A stretch of 64,000 nt of DNA from positions 124,001-188,000 of the forward strand of contig CAJMPQ010000002.1 in assembly GCA_905215335.1 (NCBI GenBank). The letters are read 5' to 3'. The notes below the pieces were generated by a model. The model was not told the origin of the DNA. It searched no databases and was given only the letters and a program-made list of their open reading frames with translations. Source of the DNA: an uncultured bacterium. GTDB lineage: Bacteria; Cyanobacteriota; Vampirovibrionia; Gastranaerophilales; Gastranaerophilaceae. Below are positions 33,659-42,054 of this stretch, one piece after another; position 1 is the first letter of the stretch; every line of letters starts with the position of its first letter. The position numbers and the translations under genes are program-made.

Positions 33659-34053
33659 TGGCAGATAAAGAAATTATGGCTACTGGCCGCAGAAAAACCT
33701 CTATAGCAGTTGTAAAATTGGTTAAAGGTAGCGGTAGAATTTTCGTTAATGGTAAAAAATTAACTGATTATATTGGTAACAGACCAGCTATTGAAATGTT
33801 AGTTTACAGACCACTTGTTTTAACTGAAACTCAAGATAGATTTGATGTTAGAGTTAAAGCTGTTGGTGGTGGTGTAGTATCTCAATGTGGTGCTATCAGA
33901 CACGGTATTTCAAGAGCTTTAGTTAAATCTAATGAAGAATTCAAAAACGTTCTAAAATTAGAAGGTTTATTAACAAGAGACCCTCGTGTTAAAGAACGTA
34001 AAAAATATGGTAGAAAAAGAGCTCGTAAGAGATTCCAATTCTCAAAACGTTAA
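33658..34053 (+). CDS. rpsI: 30S ribosomal protein S9
   Basis: 131 residues. MATGRRKTSIAVVKLVKGSG and the basic C-terminus RVKERKKYGRKRARKRFQFS ending in KR, which reaches the P-site tRNA, are universal. It overlaps rplM by one base (TAATG), so the two are translationally coupled, with AAAAGGAGG inside the end of rplM. It is the last gene of the ribosomal cluster and is followed by a strong terminator. Confidence 0.97.
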   Translation: MADKEIMATGRRKTSIAVVKLVKGSGRIFVNGKKLTDYIGNRPAIEMLVYRPLVLTETQDRFDVRVKAVGGGVVSQCGAIRHGISRALVKSNEEFKNVLKLEGLLTRDPRVKERKKYGRKRARKRFQFSKR

Positions 34054-34075
34054 TCTTTATACCTTATGGAATTAC

Positions 34076-34103
34076 AAAAAGACCGGCATCGCCGGTCTTT
34101 TTA
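34076..34103. terminator. Bidirectional terminator between rpsI and arsR
   Basis: AAAAAGACCGGC / GCCGGTCTTTTT with a 3-base loop. It ends the ribosomal operon on the plus strand and the convergent arsR on the minus strand, overlapping the arsR stop. Confidence 0.92.
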
Positions 34104-34376
34104 TTTGTTATTATTTAAACATTTTATGAAATTACTTAGACAAGGAATTGTAAGTTTATAATATACGTTTAACCCATCTTTTCTATCTGTGATAAGTCCT
34201 GCAGCTTTAAGTTTTGCTAAACTTTTTGAAATATGTGGTTGCTCGCATTTCATTATTTGAGTAATTTCGCAAACACATTTTTCACCTTCAGATAGAATAT
34301 CAATAATTTGCAACCTTACAGGATTTGATAATGCTTTAAAAATTTCAGATTTTTCTTCATAATAGCTTTTATTCAA
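34101..34376 (-). CDS. arsR: ArsR-family arsenic-responsive repressor (TTG start)
   Basis: 91 residues from the chosen TTG. It is a winged-helix repressor: FKALSNPVRLQIIDIL, then the As(III)-binding CVCEI (Cys pair in helix 3, ELCVCDL type), and QPHISKSLAKLKAAGLI as recognition helix. TTG at 34374-34376 is chosen because GAGGAGG lies 4-5 bases upstream. The longer frame from an ATG at 34445 would run through the promoter/operator and lacks a ribosome site. It is divergent from arsM, sharing an inverted-repeat operator, so it should repress both genes until trivalent arsenic (or antimony) binds. Confidence 0.88.
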   Translation of the reverse strand: MNKSYYEEKSEIFKALSNPVRLQIIDILSEGEKCVCEITQIMKCEQPHISKSLAKLKAAGLITDRKDGLNVYYKLTIPCLSNFIKCLNNNK

Positions 34377-34387
34377 TTTTCCTCCTC

Positions 34388-34447
34388 TTGACAATATGCC
34401 AATTATGGAATATAGTTTATTTATAATATATTCCAATTGTGGCATAT
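34388..34447. promoter_or_regulatory. arsR/arsM divergent promoter and operator
   Basis: For arsM: -35 TTGACA (34388-34393), a 17-base spacer, -10 TATAGT (34411-34416). A 21-base inverted repeat (34394-34414 with 34427-34447; arms ATATGCCA...GGAATATA and TATATTCC...TGGCATAT) covers the spacer and -10. Each arm contains its own near-palindrome, CCAATTATGG or CCAATTGTGG. This is a strong candidate for two ArsR dimer sites. Confidence 0.82.
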
Positions 34448-34476
34448 AATTTTATTTGAGTCAATAGGAGGTATTT

Positions 34477-35256
34477 ATGAAATTTGAAGTTAAAAGAGAA
34501 GTAAAAGATTTCTATGGCAATATTGCTAAAAATAAAACAAAATGTTGTAAGTGCAAGGAAATAAGTAGAGCAGAGAGAAATTATGATGGTAAATATTTAG
34601 CTGATATTCCGGAGGATGCAGTAAGGGTATCTTTAGGATGTGCTAATCCGTTGGTGTTTGCTGAATTAAAAGAAGGTGAAACAGTTTTAGATTTAGGTTC
34701 TGGTGGTGGAATTGATGTTTTAATGTCTTCAAAATTTATAGGAGAAAACGGTAAAATCTATGGATTAGATATGACTGATGAAATGCTAGAATTAGCAAAT
34801 AAAAATAAAGAAAAAATGGGAGTAAAAAATGTTGAATTTATCAAAGGTTATATTGAAGATATTCCATTAGATGATGAGAGTGTTGATGTTATTATTTCGA
34901 ATTGTGTAATAAATTTATCAGAAGATAAGTACAAAGCTTTATCTGAGGCATATAGGGTTTTAAGAGATGGGGGACGTATAGCTGTCGCAGATGTTGTATC
35001 GTTAAAAGATGTTTCTCCATCAATAAAAGAAGAAGCTCAACTTTGGGCTGGTTGTATATCTGGTGCTATAAAAATTGAAGAATATAAAAAAATTCTTGAA
35101 GATGTTGGGTTTAAAAATGTTTCTATAGAACCTGCTTATATTTATACAAAAGATATAATTAATGGCTTAGAATTTGATAAAAGTCTTTTATCAGAAGAAA
35201 GTTTAAATCAGATGGATGGAGCTTTTGCGGGGGCACATATAAAAGCTTATAAATAA
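34477..35256 (+). CDS. arsM: Arsenite S-adenosylmethionine methyltransferase
   Basis: 259 residues, class I methyltransferase. The SAM site is VLDLGSGGGIDVLMSS. The arsenic-binding cysteines typical of ArsM are present: KCCKC near the N-terminus (about residues 22-26), SNCVINLS, and WAGCISGA. It methylates As(III) to mono- to trimethyl forms, some volatile. AATAGGAGG is a strong ribosome site. It is divergent from arsR under a shared operator, which confirms an arsenic role. No arsenite efflux pump or arsenate reductase is adjacent. Confidence 0.92.
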   Translation: MKFEVKREVKDFYGNIAKNKTKCCKCKEISRAERNYDGKYLADIPEDAVRVSLGCANPLVFAELKEGETVLDLGSGGGIDVLMSSKFIGENGKIYGLDMTDEMLELANKNKEKMGVKNVEFIKGYIEDIPLDDESVDVIISNCVINLSEDKYKALSEAYRVLRDGGRIAVADVVSLKDVSPSIKEEAQLWAGCISGAIKIEEYKKILEDVGFKNVSIEPAYIYTKDIINGLEFDKSLLSEESLNQMDGAFAGAHIKAYK

Positions 35257-35267
35257 ATTGGTAAATT

Positions 35268-35300
35268 AAAAAGGACAAGTGATATTACTTGTCCTTTTTA
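35268..35300. terminator. Bidirectional terminator after arsM
   Basis: A 13-bp stem AAAAAGGACAAGT / ACTTGTCCTTTTT with a 6-base loop. It also suits the convergent gene ending at 35324. Confidence 0.9.
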
Positions 35301-35323
35301 ATAATTATTGAACTCTAGGTTTA

Positions 35324-36499
35324 TTAAACTTTTGATTTATGGATAAGTTTTAGTAAACCTCTTTCGTTAAGAGCATCAAGAATTCTAAAGTTTAGAAGGT
35401 TTCTGAAGTCATACATTGCAGGGGTGAATGAAGACATACTTTTGTTATCACCTTTTAATGTTTTAACCATTTCTTTAACTTTTTTCATATCATGAATTAA
35501 ACCAGTTTTAAATCTATCAGGTTTGTAAACTGTCCAAGTTTCATGAGGGTAGTATGTAGATCTGCACTCATTTGTGTTTTGGTTTATTAGCATTTCTTTG
35601 AACATTTGATAGTCCATGTTATAAAATTCTTGTTTTATTTCTTTATCATAAGGTCTTAATTTTTCTGGCATTGGCACTTTTGGAGTAGAAATATACTCAG
35701 CATATGGATCTAGGTCTTCCATGTAATCAAGTGAACCTATACCTACAATTTGAATTGATTTCGCAAATTTATCTAGAATTCCTAAATCATCTGCGTATCT
35801 AGACATCATATCCAAGAAAGAGCAAGCGCCTTTTCCAGAACAAATGTAATCTGTAATTACAGTCTTTTTACCTGTTTTTTCCATATTATCAACGATTGAT
35901 TGTGGATCAGCTTTAATACGTTTTAAATATTTTCTGTAAGCAGCTTCTTCTTTTTCTGTAGGAGCAACTGATTCCATTCTTATCATACCTTCGATAGGAT
36001 CAGGTCTGTGCCAGAATTTAGAAAATGCTACGAATTTGTAGTCTTCAATACCATCTTTCATCCAAAGTGCGGCATTTAGGAACCATTTTGGACTTCTTCC
36101 AAGACAAATGATTGGTTGATCTTTGTATTTATTATAGATTTGAGAAGTTTTGATAAATTCATCCATAGAATGTTCACTTTTTAGTGGTAAATATGGCATT
36201 TTTAAATCAACAAGTTCACTCTTATTAACTTGTTTATCAAAAGTCATATAACGTTTTCTAAAACGAGTTTTTGTGGCAGGTTTCATTGCCATATATTCTT
36301 CATAGTCAATGTGTGGAACAGTTCTATTAGGGTCGAAAAATTCACCAAAGTGAATATTTGCATTGTATTTAAAATTAGATGGAATTTGACTATTAGTATT
36401 AGTTATAGTTTGAGATGTGTAATTCTGTCTATTTGGGGTTTTTGGTAAGTTAGCTTGTGGATTAGTAAAATAGTTAGCTTGAATTCTTGATATTTGCAT
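35324..36499 (-). CDS. Lineage-specific MQIS-start protein, unknown (possible phosphoribosyltransferase-like core)
   Basis: 391 residues. It starts MQISRIQANYF, then a Gln/Asn/Pro/Thr-rich linker (about 12-50) and NIHFGEFFDP; the protein at 41894 has the same MQIS-x-I start and linker. Residues about 125-320 form a globular domain with PIICLGRSPKWFLNAALWM and KKTVITDYICSGKGACSFL, the second resembling the phosphate loop of phosphoribosyltransferases, followed by IQIVGIGS. That resemblance is tentative. No signal peptide or membrane segment. Ribosome site AGGAGATATT. A single gene converging with arsM. Confidence 0.55.
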   Translation of the reverse strand: MQISRIQANYFTNPQANLPKTPNRQNYTSQTITNTNSQIPSNFKYNANIHFGEFFDPNRTVPHIDYEEYMAMKPATKTRFRKRYMTFDKQVNKSELVDLKMPYLPLKSEHSMDEFIKTSQIYNKYKDQPIICLGRSPKWFLNAALWMKDGIEDYKFVAFSKFWHRPDPIEGMIRMESVAPTEKEEAAYRKYLKRIKADPQSIVDNMEKTGKKTVITDYICSGKGACSFLDMMSRYADDLGILDKFAKSIQIVGIGSLDYMEDLDPYAEYISTPKVPMPEKLRPYDKEIKQEFYNMDYQMFKEMLINQNTNECRSTYYPHETWTVYKPDRFKTGLIHDMKKVKEMVKTLKGDNKSMSSFTPAMYDFRNLLNFRILDALNERGLLKLIHKSKV

Positions 36500-36552
36500 A
36501 ATATCTCCTATTTATTGTACTCTTTTGATTGCATGAAAACTTGTAAATAAAA

Positions 36553-36597
36553 ATTTTGCCACTTTAGTAGTAAAAAATACTTAAAAAGTGGCAAAAT
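36553..36597 (-). terminator. Terminator of the M29 aminopeptidase gene
   Basis: A 13-bp stem ATTTTGCCACTTT / AAAGTGGCAAAAT with a 19-base loop. On the minus strand the hairpin is followed by TTTTTATTT. Confidence 0.75.
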
Positions 36598-36624
36598 ATT
36601 AAGATTTTTGAAGTGAAAATGTTT

Positions 36625-37731
36625 CTATATAATCATTTTTCCATTTTCGTATATAAGCTTGTCATCAGCATATATTTTTCCGCCGTTTTTCATGTTTTTG
36701 ATTAAGTCCCAGTGAAGACCTGAAACATTTTTTCCGCCGGTTTCAGGATATGAAGCACCAACTGCCATGTGTATAGCTCCACCGATTTTTTCATCAAATA
36801 GGATATTACCTGTAATTTCTTGGATTTCGTCATTTGTTCCAATTGCAATTTCACCTATTCCATGAGAACCTTCATCCATATTTAGCATAGCATTTAAGAA
36901 TTCTTCGCCTTGTTCAGCTTCAGCTTTTACAACTAAGCCATTTTCTATCCATAAGTGAACTCCTTTTGCAGAATTTCCTCTATAGTTTTGTGGATAATCA
37001 AAATAAATTTCACCATTTATACCATCTTCAACAGGTGATGTGAAAACTTCTCCATCCGGATAGTTATTAAGACCTGAGCAGCTAATCCATTTTCTACCTT
37101 CTACATTGAATGTAATATCTGTTCTATCACCTACTATGCGAAGTTTTTTTACTCCATTCAGGTAATTAGCCCAACGAGTTTGTTTTTCGTCAAGTTCTTT
37201 CAATTTGGCAACTGGATCGTCTAAATCTAAATAACAAGATTTGAATAAAAATTCTGAATATTCATCTAAAGACATTTGAGCTTCTTGAGCTAAAGCATTA
37301 GTTGGAACATCTGCGATAACCCATTTGGCAGTACCTTCAGCAGAACGTTTCATTAGAATTTCTGATAATTGTTTTGTTGCTTTTCCTCTTCTGGCAACTT
37401 TTGCTAAATCTGCTCTTGCCATATTTTTAGTATTGAGTGGAGCTCCAATAGAAATATATTTATCAGCTTTTTCATATTCTAATTTTGTCATTGGATCAAT
37501 GTAATCTAATTGTTCATCGGATGCATTTTTTAAAAATACTTCACCTAAATTTCCAACACCTGTTCTTACAACCGGATGTCCGCCTCTTTCTAATACTCTT
37601 TTATATAAAGCTTTAACAAGATCTTTTGCTTCTTGAGATTCAGCTCTTATAATAACTAAATCACCTTTTTGAACATCTGTTGAATAGTCCACAAGTACTT
37701 GAGCGTACTTGTCCCAAATAGTTTTTTGCAT
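36625..37731 (-). CDS. ampS: M29 family leucyl aminopeptidase (AmpS/PepS type)
   Basis: 368 residues, normal for the two-metal M29 aminopeptidases, which release N-terminal residues from peptides in the cytoplasm. N-terminal WDKYAQVLVDYSTDVQKGDL and KALYKRVLERGGHPVVR are family segments. The metal ligands are expected in FTSPVEDGINGEI, SHGIGEIAIGTN, GAIHMAVG and SGLHWDLI, all present. AAAGAGGTATC lies upstream of the ATG. A single gene with its own terminator. Confidence 0.9.
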   Translation of the reverse strand: MQKTIWDKYAQVLVDYSTDVQKGDLVIIRAESQEAKDLVKALYKRVLERGGHPVVRTGVGNLGEVFLKNASDEQLDYIDPMTKLEYEKADKYISIGAPLNTKNMARADLAKVARRGKATKQLSEILMKRSAEGTAKWVIADVPTNALAQEAQMSLDEYSEFLFKSCYLDLDDPVAKLKELDEKQTRWANYLNGVKKLRIVGDRTDITFNVEGRKWISCSGLNNYPDGEVFTSPVEDGINGEIYFDYPQNYRGNSAKGVHLWIENGLVVKAEAEQGEEFLNAMLNMDEGSHGIGEIAIGTNDEIQEITGNILFDEKIGGAIHMAVGASYPETGGKNVSGLHWDLIKNMKNGGKIYADDKLIYENGKMII

Positions 37732-37808
37732 AAATGATACCTCTTTTCTTATTTGAGATAATTTTATAATATTTTAAAACCCTTGTAAATCCCTAGATAG
37801 AAGTATTC

Positions 37809-38132
37809 TTAGTATTCTTTTGTTGCCATAATTAATTTGTAATAGAGTTCTAGTTCTTTTCTATTTGCATCTTTGATTATTTGGATTAATTCTTCTTGAA
37901 GAAAAGATTTAGAACGCATATGTCCAAAATCAAAAAGATCTTTAATGTTAACTTTAAGTGCTTTGGCAATTTTTTCAATATTTTCTTCTTTTGGTATTTG
38001 TCCACCATTTTCTAATTTGCAGAGGTTAGTTGTTTCCATTCCAATAAGTTCAGCAAGTGTAGCTTGAGTTAATCCATTTCGTTTTCTGAGTTCTTTTATT
38101 CTTTGTCCAAGAAATTTACTTAAAATTGCCAT
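37809..38132 (-). CDS. XRE-family helix-turn-helix regulator
   Basis: 107 residues: a Cro/C1-type HTH (about 10-65, RKRNGLTQATLAELIGMETT and LCKLENGGQIPKEENIEKIA) plus a C-terminal helical tail (about 75-107) probably for dimerisation. It is divergent from a prepilin-like gene with a 187-base gap that contains TTGACA, the same layout as at 14065/14420, though the two regulators differ beyond the HTH. Ribosome site AGAGGAGTATT. It probably controls the divergent gene and itself. Confidence 0.85.
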   Translation of the reverse strand: MAILSKFLGQRIKELRKRNGLTQATLAELIGMETTNLCKLENGGQIPKEENIEKIAKALKVNIKDLFDFGHMRSKSFLQEELIQIIKDANRKELELYYKLIMATKEY

Positions 38133-38319
38133 ATAATACTCCTCTTTTTATAGAATAACCTCAATTATTTGAATTAAATATATCCTTTTGTAATAATTAC
38201 ACTTGACAAAATTGGCATGATATGACAACATGTACATAGGAAGTTGTTATTAATCCACAAGTATTATTATTAAAGTTGGGTTAATACGATAATGTTGTAA
38301 AAAGAAAGGTGAAAAGATT

Positions 38320-39108
38320 ATGACAAAAAGATTTGGCTTTACTTTAGCAGAGGTTTTAATTACCTTGGGGATTATTGGTGTTGTTGCAGCAATGACTATT
38401 CCTACATTGATTGCAAATACAAATGGGGCAAAGTTCCGTTCTCAATTTAAGAAGACATTATCTACATTAAATCAAGCTGGTTTAATGGCTCAAGCTCAAT
38501 ATGATTTTGATTATGCAGGAACTGCTCAAGTTTGTAATACTAATATGGATACTGCAGCAAGAGAAAATCCTGATTCAATAATGTCCTTCTGTGCAATTTT
38601 AAATGGTACATTAACTGGGCAAACTTATAATGGACCTGTTTCTAACTTGAGGAGAAATACTACGGATACTTCAGGGAAAGCTTCAGCCGCATCTTATTCA
38701 ATTGTGAATTTAGGAGAAGGGGTGATTAACAAAGCTCCTTTTGAAAATTATACACAGTTTTTAGCTTATACATTGGCAGATGGCTCTATTATTGCATTTA
38801 AAGCAACTGCTAAAGGATGTGAATTACCTATTGGTAGAAGAATGGATTCAGATGCTTTAACAAATCAGCTTCCGGAATGTGTAGGTTTTATCGATGTTAA
38901 TGGTACAACATTACCAAATAAAGAAGTAACTTGTTCCGCTCGTAATGGTGGTGGAACAGCCGATAATGCAACTATAAATGTTCAAACTCCTTGTACAGTA
39001 AAAAATGATGCTAAGCATATGACTGATGTATTTCCAATTGTGTTCCATGATGCAACAGTTGAACCAGCATCTGACGCTGCTAAATATATTTTAACATCTT
39101 CTAAGTAG
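38320..39108 (+). CDS. Type IV prepilin-like (pseudopilin) protein
   Basis: 262 residues. Class III prepilin signal: MTKRFG, cleavage before FTLAEVLITLGIIGVVAAMT, with the canonical Gly before the cleavage site and Glu at +5. The first 30 residues are nearly identical in pattern to the protein at 14420, but the rest differs: a Thr/Asn/Ala-rich globular domain with cysteines (VCNTNM, SFCAIL, GCELP, ECVGFIDVNG, VTCSA, TPCTV), so disulfide-bonded on the surface. It is probably a minor pilin or adhesin. AAAGGTGAAAAG is the ribosome site. Divergent XRE gene upstream; three hairpins downstream. Confidence 0.82.
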   Translation: MTKRFGFTLAEVLITLGIIGVVAAMTIPTLIANTNGAKFRSQFKKTLSTLNQAGLMAQAQYDFDYAGTAQVCNTNMDTAARENPDSIMSFCAILNGTLTGQTYNGPVSNLRRNTTDTSGKASAASYSIVNLGEGVINKAPFENYTQFLAYTLADGSIIAFKATAKGCELPIGRRMDSDALTNQLPECVGFIDVNGTTLPNKEVTCSARNGGGTADNATINVQTPCTVKNDAKHMTDVFPIVFHDATVEPASDAAKYILTSSK

Positions 39109-39156
39109 TTAAATAGTTAGGAGTTAGTTCTAAAATGTAGACTTTCTTTTAAAAGT

Positions 39157-39225
39157 CAAAGTGAACCGAATCACTTTGATACGCTTTACATCAATAGGCT
39201 CTGAATCACCGTTCAGAGCCTTGTC
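39157..39225 (+). terminator. Two hairpins in the 3' region of the prepilin-like gene
   Basis: CAAAGTGA / TCACTTTG (39157-39164 with 39171-39178), then GGCTCTGAA / TTCAGAGCC (39197-39205 with 39212-39220) followed by TTGTCCTTT. The second may terminate transcription imperfectly; the first is an extra 3'-UTR structure. Confidence 0.6.
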
Positions 39226-39240
39226 CTTTATATAATAATA

Positions 39241-39271
39241 AAAACGGAACAATATACTATTGTTCCGTTTT
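39241..39271. terminator. Bidirectional terminator between prepilin-like gene and lpxA
   Basis: A perfect 14-bp stem AAAACGGAACAATA / TATTGTTCCGTTTT with a 3-base loop, flanked by A and T runs; serves both convergent genes. Confidence 0.9.
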
Positions 39272-39297
39272 GAGTTTGTTATTTTTTATCTTGAATA

Positions 39298-40101
39298 TTA
39301 ATCTTCTAAACTTTCGTGTCCAGATTTGTGTGATTTTAGTAATACACCACGTTTTGATGTATGAATAAATTCAATCATTTTTTCAATATATTCATTCATT
39401 GGAATTTCAGCTTTGATTTTTTCGATAGCTTGTGAAGTATTATAATCTTCTGAAATTAGAAGTTTAAATGCTTCATTAGTAGCTGTTCTAACTTCTAGAG
39501 GTACTCCTCTACGTTTCATAGCTACAATATTTAATCCGCGTGGAACCGGAGGTCTGCCTTCACCTTTAGAATATGGTAGAATATCTTGACGAGAAGCTGA
39601 GAAACCACTGATGATTGCCATATCACCAATTCTGATGTTTTGGTGGAATACGCTCATTCCGCCAACAAATGCACCAAATCCAACGTGTACGTGACCACCT
39701 AGAGTTACTAAGTTTGCTAGAATAACTTGGTCTGCTAAAACGCAGTTGTGAGCAACGTGAGAACCAACCATAAGTAAGCACTTGTTACCAATTCTTGTAG
39801 TAAAATCACCACAAGCTGCACCTCTATGGATTGTTACGTTTTCTTTGATGATTGTTTCATCGCCGATTACAACTTTTGTAGGTTCGCCTTTGTAACCTAA
39901 ATCTTGAGGTTCAGAACCAATTGTTGCAAATGGTGAAATTGTACAATTTTTACCAATTTCTGCAAATTCAATGTGTGCGTTAGAAATTACTCTTGTTCCA
40001 CTTCCAATTTTAACACCTTCACCAATTACGACGTATGGTCCGATAATTGCGTCTTCTGCAATTTCTGCTGAAGGATGGATTATTGCTGTTTTATCAATCA
40101 T
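39298..40101 (-). CDS. lpxA: UDP-N-acetylglucosamine O-acyltransferase
   Basis: First enzyme of lipid A synthesis: 3-O-acylation of UDP-GlcNAc from acyl-ACP. 267 residues. Left-handed beta-helix of hexapeptides (MIDKTAIIHPSAEIAEDAII onward), NVTIHRGA, and the catalytic His in VGSHVAHNCVLAD; the C-terminal helical bundle runs from about 190. It lies apart from lpxD-lpxC-fabZ (5.7-8.1 kb) as a single gene with its own 5' region. Ribosome site AAAGAGGGTAC. Confidence 0.94.
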   Translation of the reverse strand: MIDKTAIIHPSAEIAEDAIIGPYVVIGEGVKIGSGTRVISNAHIEFAEIGKNCTISPFATIGSEPQDLGYKGEPTKVVIGDETIIKENVTIHRGAACGDFTTRIGNKCLLMVGSHVAHNCVLADQVILANLVTLGGHVHVGFGAFVGGMSVFHQNIRIGDMAIISGFSASRQDILPYSKGEGRPPVPRGLNIVAMKRRGVPLEVRTATNEAFKLLISEDYNTSQAIEKIKAEIPMNEYIEKMIEFIHTSKRGVLLKSHKSGHESLED

Positions 40102-40152
40102 TATGTACCCTCTTTCTTAACTATCCAATATATCAATTATAGTACAAATGAA

Positions 40153-40190
40153 AAGCATATTAAAATCCTTTATATTATTTTAATATGCTT
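40153..40190 (-). terminator. Hairpin after the MQIS/NUMOD3-like gene
   Basis: A 14-bp stem AAGCATATTAAAAT / ATTTTAATATGCTT with a 10-base loop, between the gene ending at 40221 and lpxA. On the minus strand it is followed by TTTTCATTTG, a modest T run. Confidence 0.65.
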
Positions 40191-40220
40191 GTATCATTTT
40201 ATTTTTCTTTTATGCAAATT

Positions 40221-41894
40221 TTAAAAATTACTAGCATCATTTGGCAACATTAATGATTGGCCGTATTTCCAATTTTTATCAAGATAATTGAACGATTCGT
40301 TTAATAATTGATTAAGCTTTTTAATTAGTTTGTTTTCGTGTTTGTCCATTAATTCAGTTAGGGTAATAACATAAATCCTTTGGATTTCTTGTGCATCAAA
40401 GCTGCGAATTGTTGGAACTCCATTTGTTAAATTTTTACTATCGAATAGTAAATCTTTAATAAATGCTCTAAGATATAATGCTAAATCTTTTGTGTCTTTA
40501 GAAGCATTGGATTTTTCTATTGCTTTTAATTCTTTTCCGAATTTAAGTAAACTTAATTGGTATGTATTAGCCATTTTTTGACTTTCATCTCCTTCGCAAG
40601 AATCTACATACATTCTTGTATATGGACTTACAGAAGATGCTTTGTTTGTATTTAGTTCAGGTTTATGAGGATAATATGTTAGATCGTCAAAAGTTAGGTC
40701 TGTTGTGTCTATACCGTGTTTTTCAGCCCAAGCAAAGAATCTTTGTTTGAATAGGTTTGGAGTTAAGTCAACAACATAGAACATTTCTTGTTCTTCTTTT
40801 ACTTTTTTCCAAGCAAATTCCATATTTTTAGATAGACTTTTTTTAGCCCATTCATTGTTTGCCCAGAATTGTTTCATTGTTTTTGAATGTTCTTTAGATA
40901 TGTTGTATGGAGTTTCTAATATAGATGCATCGAAGTCTTTAAAACCTTTGCCTTGCATAAATTTAGAAAGTGCTTGTTTTATTCTGTCTGCTCCAAATAT
41001 ATTCCACGCTTTTGTCATTACGCGATGGAAAAGTTTTGCTTCTTCCTGATTGTCTTTAAAATATTGTTTTTGACGTTCAGACATAGCGAAAGCTCTTTCA
41101 GGGTGTTCTTGATAGGATCTTATCAAACCTTCTGAAATATGTTTTCTATGTTCTGCAGAAAGCGGCCCTCTTTTGATGTAAACAGGTTCATTGTCAGCTT
41201 TTTGAGCTTTTATATCAAGAGTTTCCATTCGTTTTTGAACCATTTGTTTTGTTAGTCTTTCATTGTATTCAGGATCTGAAAATTTTAGAATATGACCATA
41301 ATGACGATTAACTTTTGGAATATTTAATCTTTCCATTAAGTTGTTCATGTCTTTACCGTTTGTGTAAGCTTTCAAATCATTTAATGAAAAACCTTCTCCC
41401 CAGTACAATTTTATGATTTGTAGAGATAAGTCTTCTTCATTATTAAAATATTCAAGTTTTCCTTTTCTTAAATCATCTAATAATGAACCATCTCTTGCAT
41501 CAAGTTCAGATGCCGATTTAACATCTTTAAATTCTGGGAAACGTTCTTTTAATTCTTTTAAGTTAAAACAATCTTTTATATTTTCGTATAGTTTTTTATG
41601 AATTGAGATGAGGGTATCTTTTTGTTTGTTACCTTCTTCTAAAATCATGCTAGCCCATTCGCGTACATTTTTAGGGTATATATTAGGATATTTTTGGGCT
41701 AATTTATCTAAATTTGTAATAGTATCTGCTAAGTTCAGGCTATATCCTCCAGTGAATGCAAGATATTGCTTTGTATTTGGCATTGGTAATTTTTGAGTTT
41801 GTTCTGGTTGTTCAATTTGCGAATTTTTATTTGTTTTTTGTTGGTAATTATAATTGAGTTGAGTTGTTTTAGGGTAAATTTTTGAAATTTGCAT
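40221..41894 (-). CDS. Lineage-specific MQIS-start protein with NUMOD3-like helical repeats
   Basis: 557 residues. It starts MQISKIYPKTTQ, followed by a Gln/Asn-rich linker and AFTGGYS (about residues 45-52), matching the layout of the protein at 36499. The middle (about 240-380) contains SAEHRKHISEGLIRSYQEHP and similar helical units with SERQKQYFKDN and SKEHSKTMKQFW, which resemble NUMOD3-type DNA-binding modules found next to homing nucleases; no nuclease motif is seen. The ATG at 41894 is chosen because AAAAGGAATA lies 4-8 bases upstream; an ATG 18 bases earlier has none. Function unknown. Confidence 0.55.
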   Translation of the reverse strand: MQISKIYPKTTQLNYNYQQKTNKNSQIEQPEQTQKLPMPNTKQYLAFTGGYSLNLADTITNLDKLAQKYPNIYPKNVREWASMILEEGNKQKDTLISIHKKLYENIKDCFNLKELKERFPEFKDVKSASELDARDGSLLDDLRKGKLEYFNNEEDLSLQIIKLYWGEGFSLNDLKAYTNGKDMNNLMERLNIPKVNRHYGHILKFSDPEYNERLTKQMVQKRMETLDIKAQKADNEPVYIKRGPLSAEHRKHISEGLIRSYQEHPERAFAMSERQKQYFKDNQEEAKLFHRVMTKAWNIFGADRIKQALSKFMQGKGFKDFDASILETPYNISKEHSKTMKQFWANNEWAKKSLSKNMEFAWKKVKEEQEMFYVVDLTPNLFKQRFFAWAEKHGIDTTDLTFDDLTYYPHKPELNTNKASSVSPYTRMYVDSCEGDESQKMANTYQLSLLKFGKELKAIEKSNASKDTKDLALYLRAFIKDLLFDSKNLTNGVPTIRSFDAQEIQRIYVITLTELMDKHENKLIKKLNQLLNESFNYLDKNWKYGQSLMLPNDASNF

Positions 41895-41987
41895 AAGTAT
41901 TCCTTTTGTCATTGTTATTTATATAGTTTAATATTCCTAAATATAAAATTTTGCATAAATAGTAATGTATTTTACGATATGTTTACA

Positions 41988-42027
41988 AAAATATACCCTA
42001 AACTTTTTAGAGCTTAGGGTATATTTT
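41988..42027 (-). terminator. Terminator of the iron alcohol dehydrogenase gene
   Basis: A 14-bp stem AAAATATACCCTAA / TTAGGGTATATTTT with a 12-base loop; on the minus strand TTTTTGT follows. Confidence 0.85.
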
Positions 42028-42054
42028 ATTACTTAAGTTTTTATTTTCAAAAAT

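Noticed and set aside
34377..34445. Longer ArsR start at 34445
   Set aside because: It would translate the operator and promoter; no ribosome site there, whereas a perfect one precedes the TTG at 34376.
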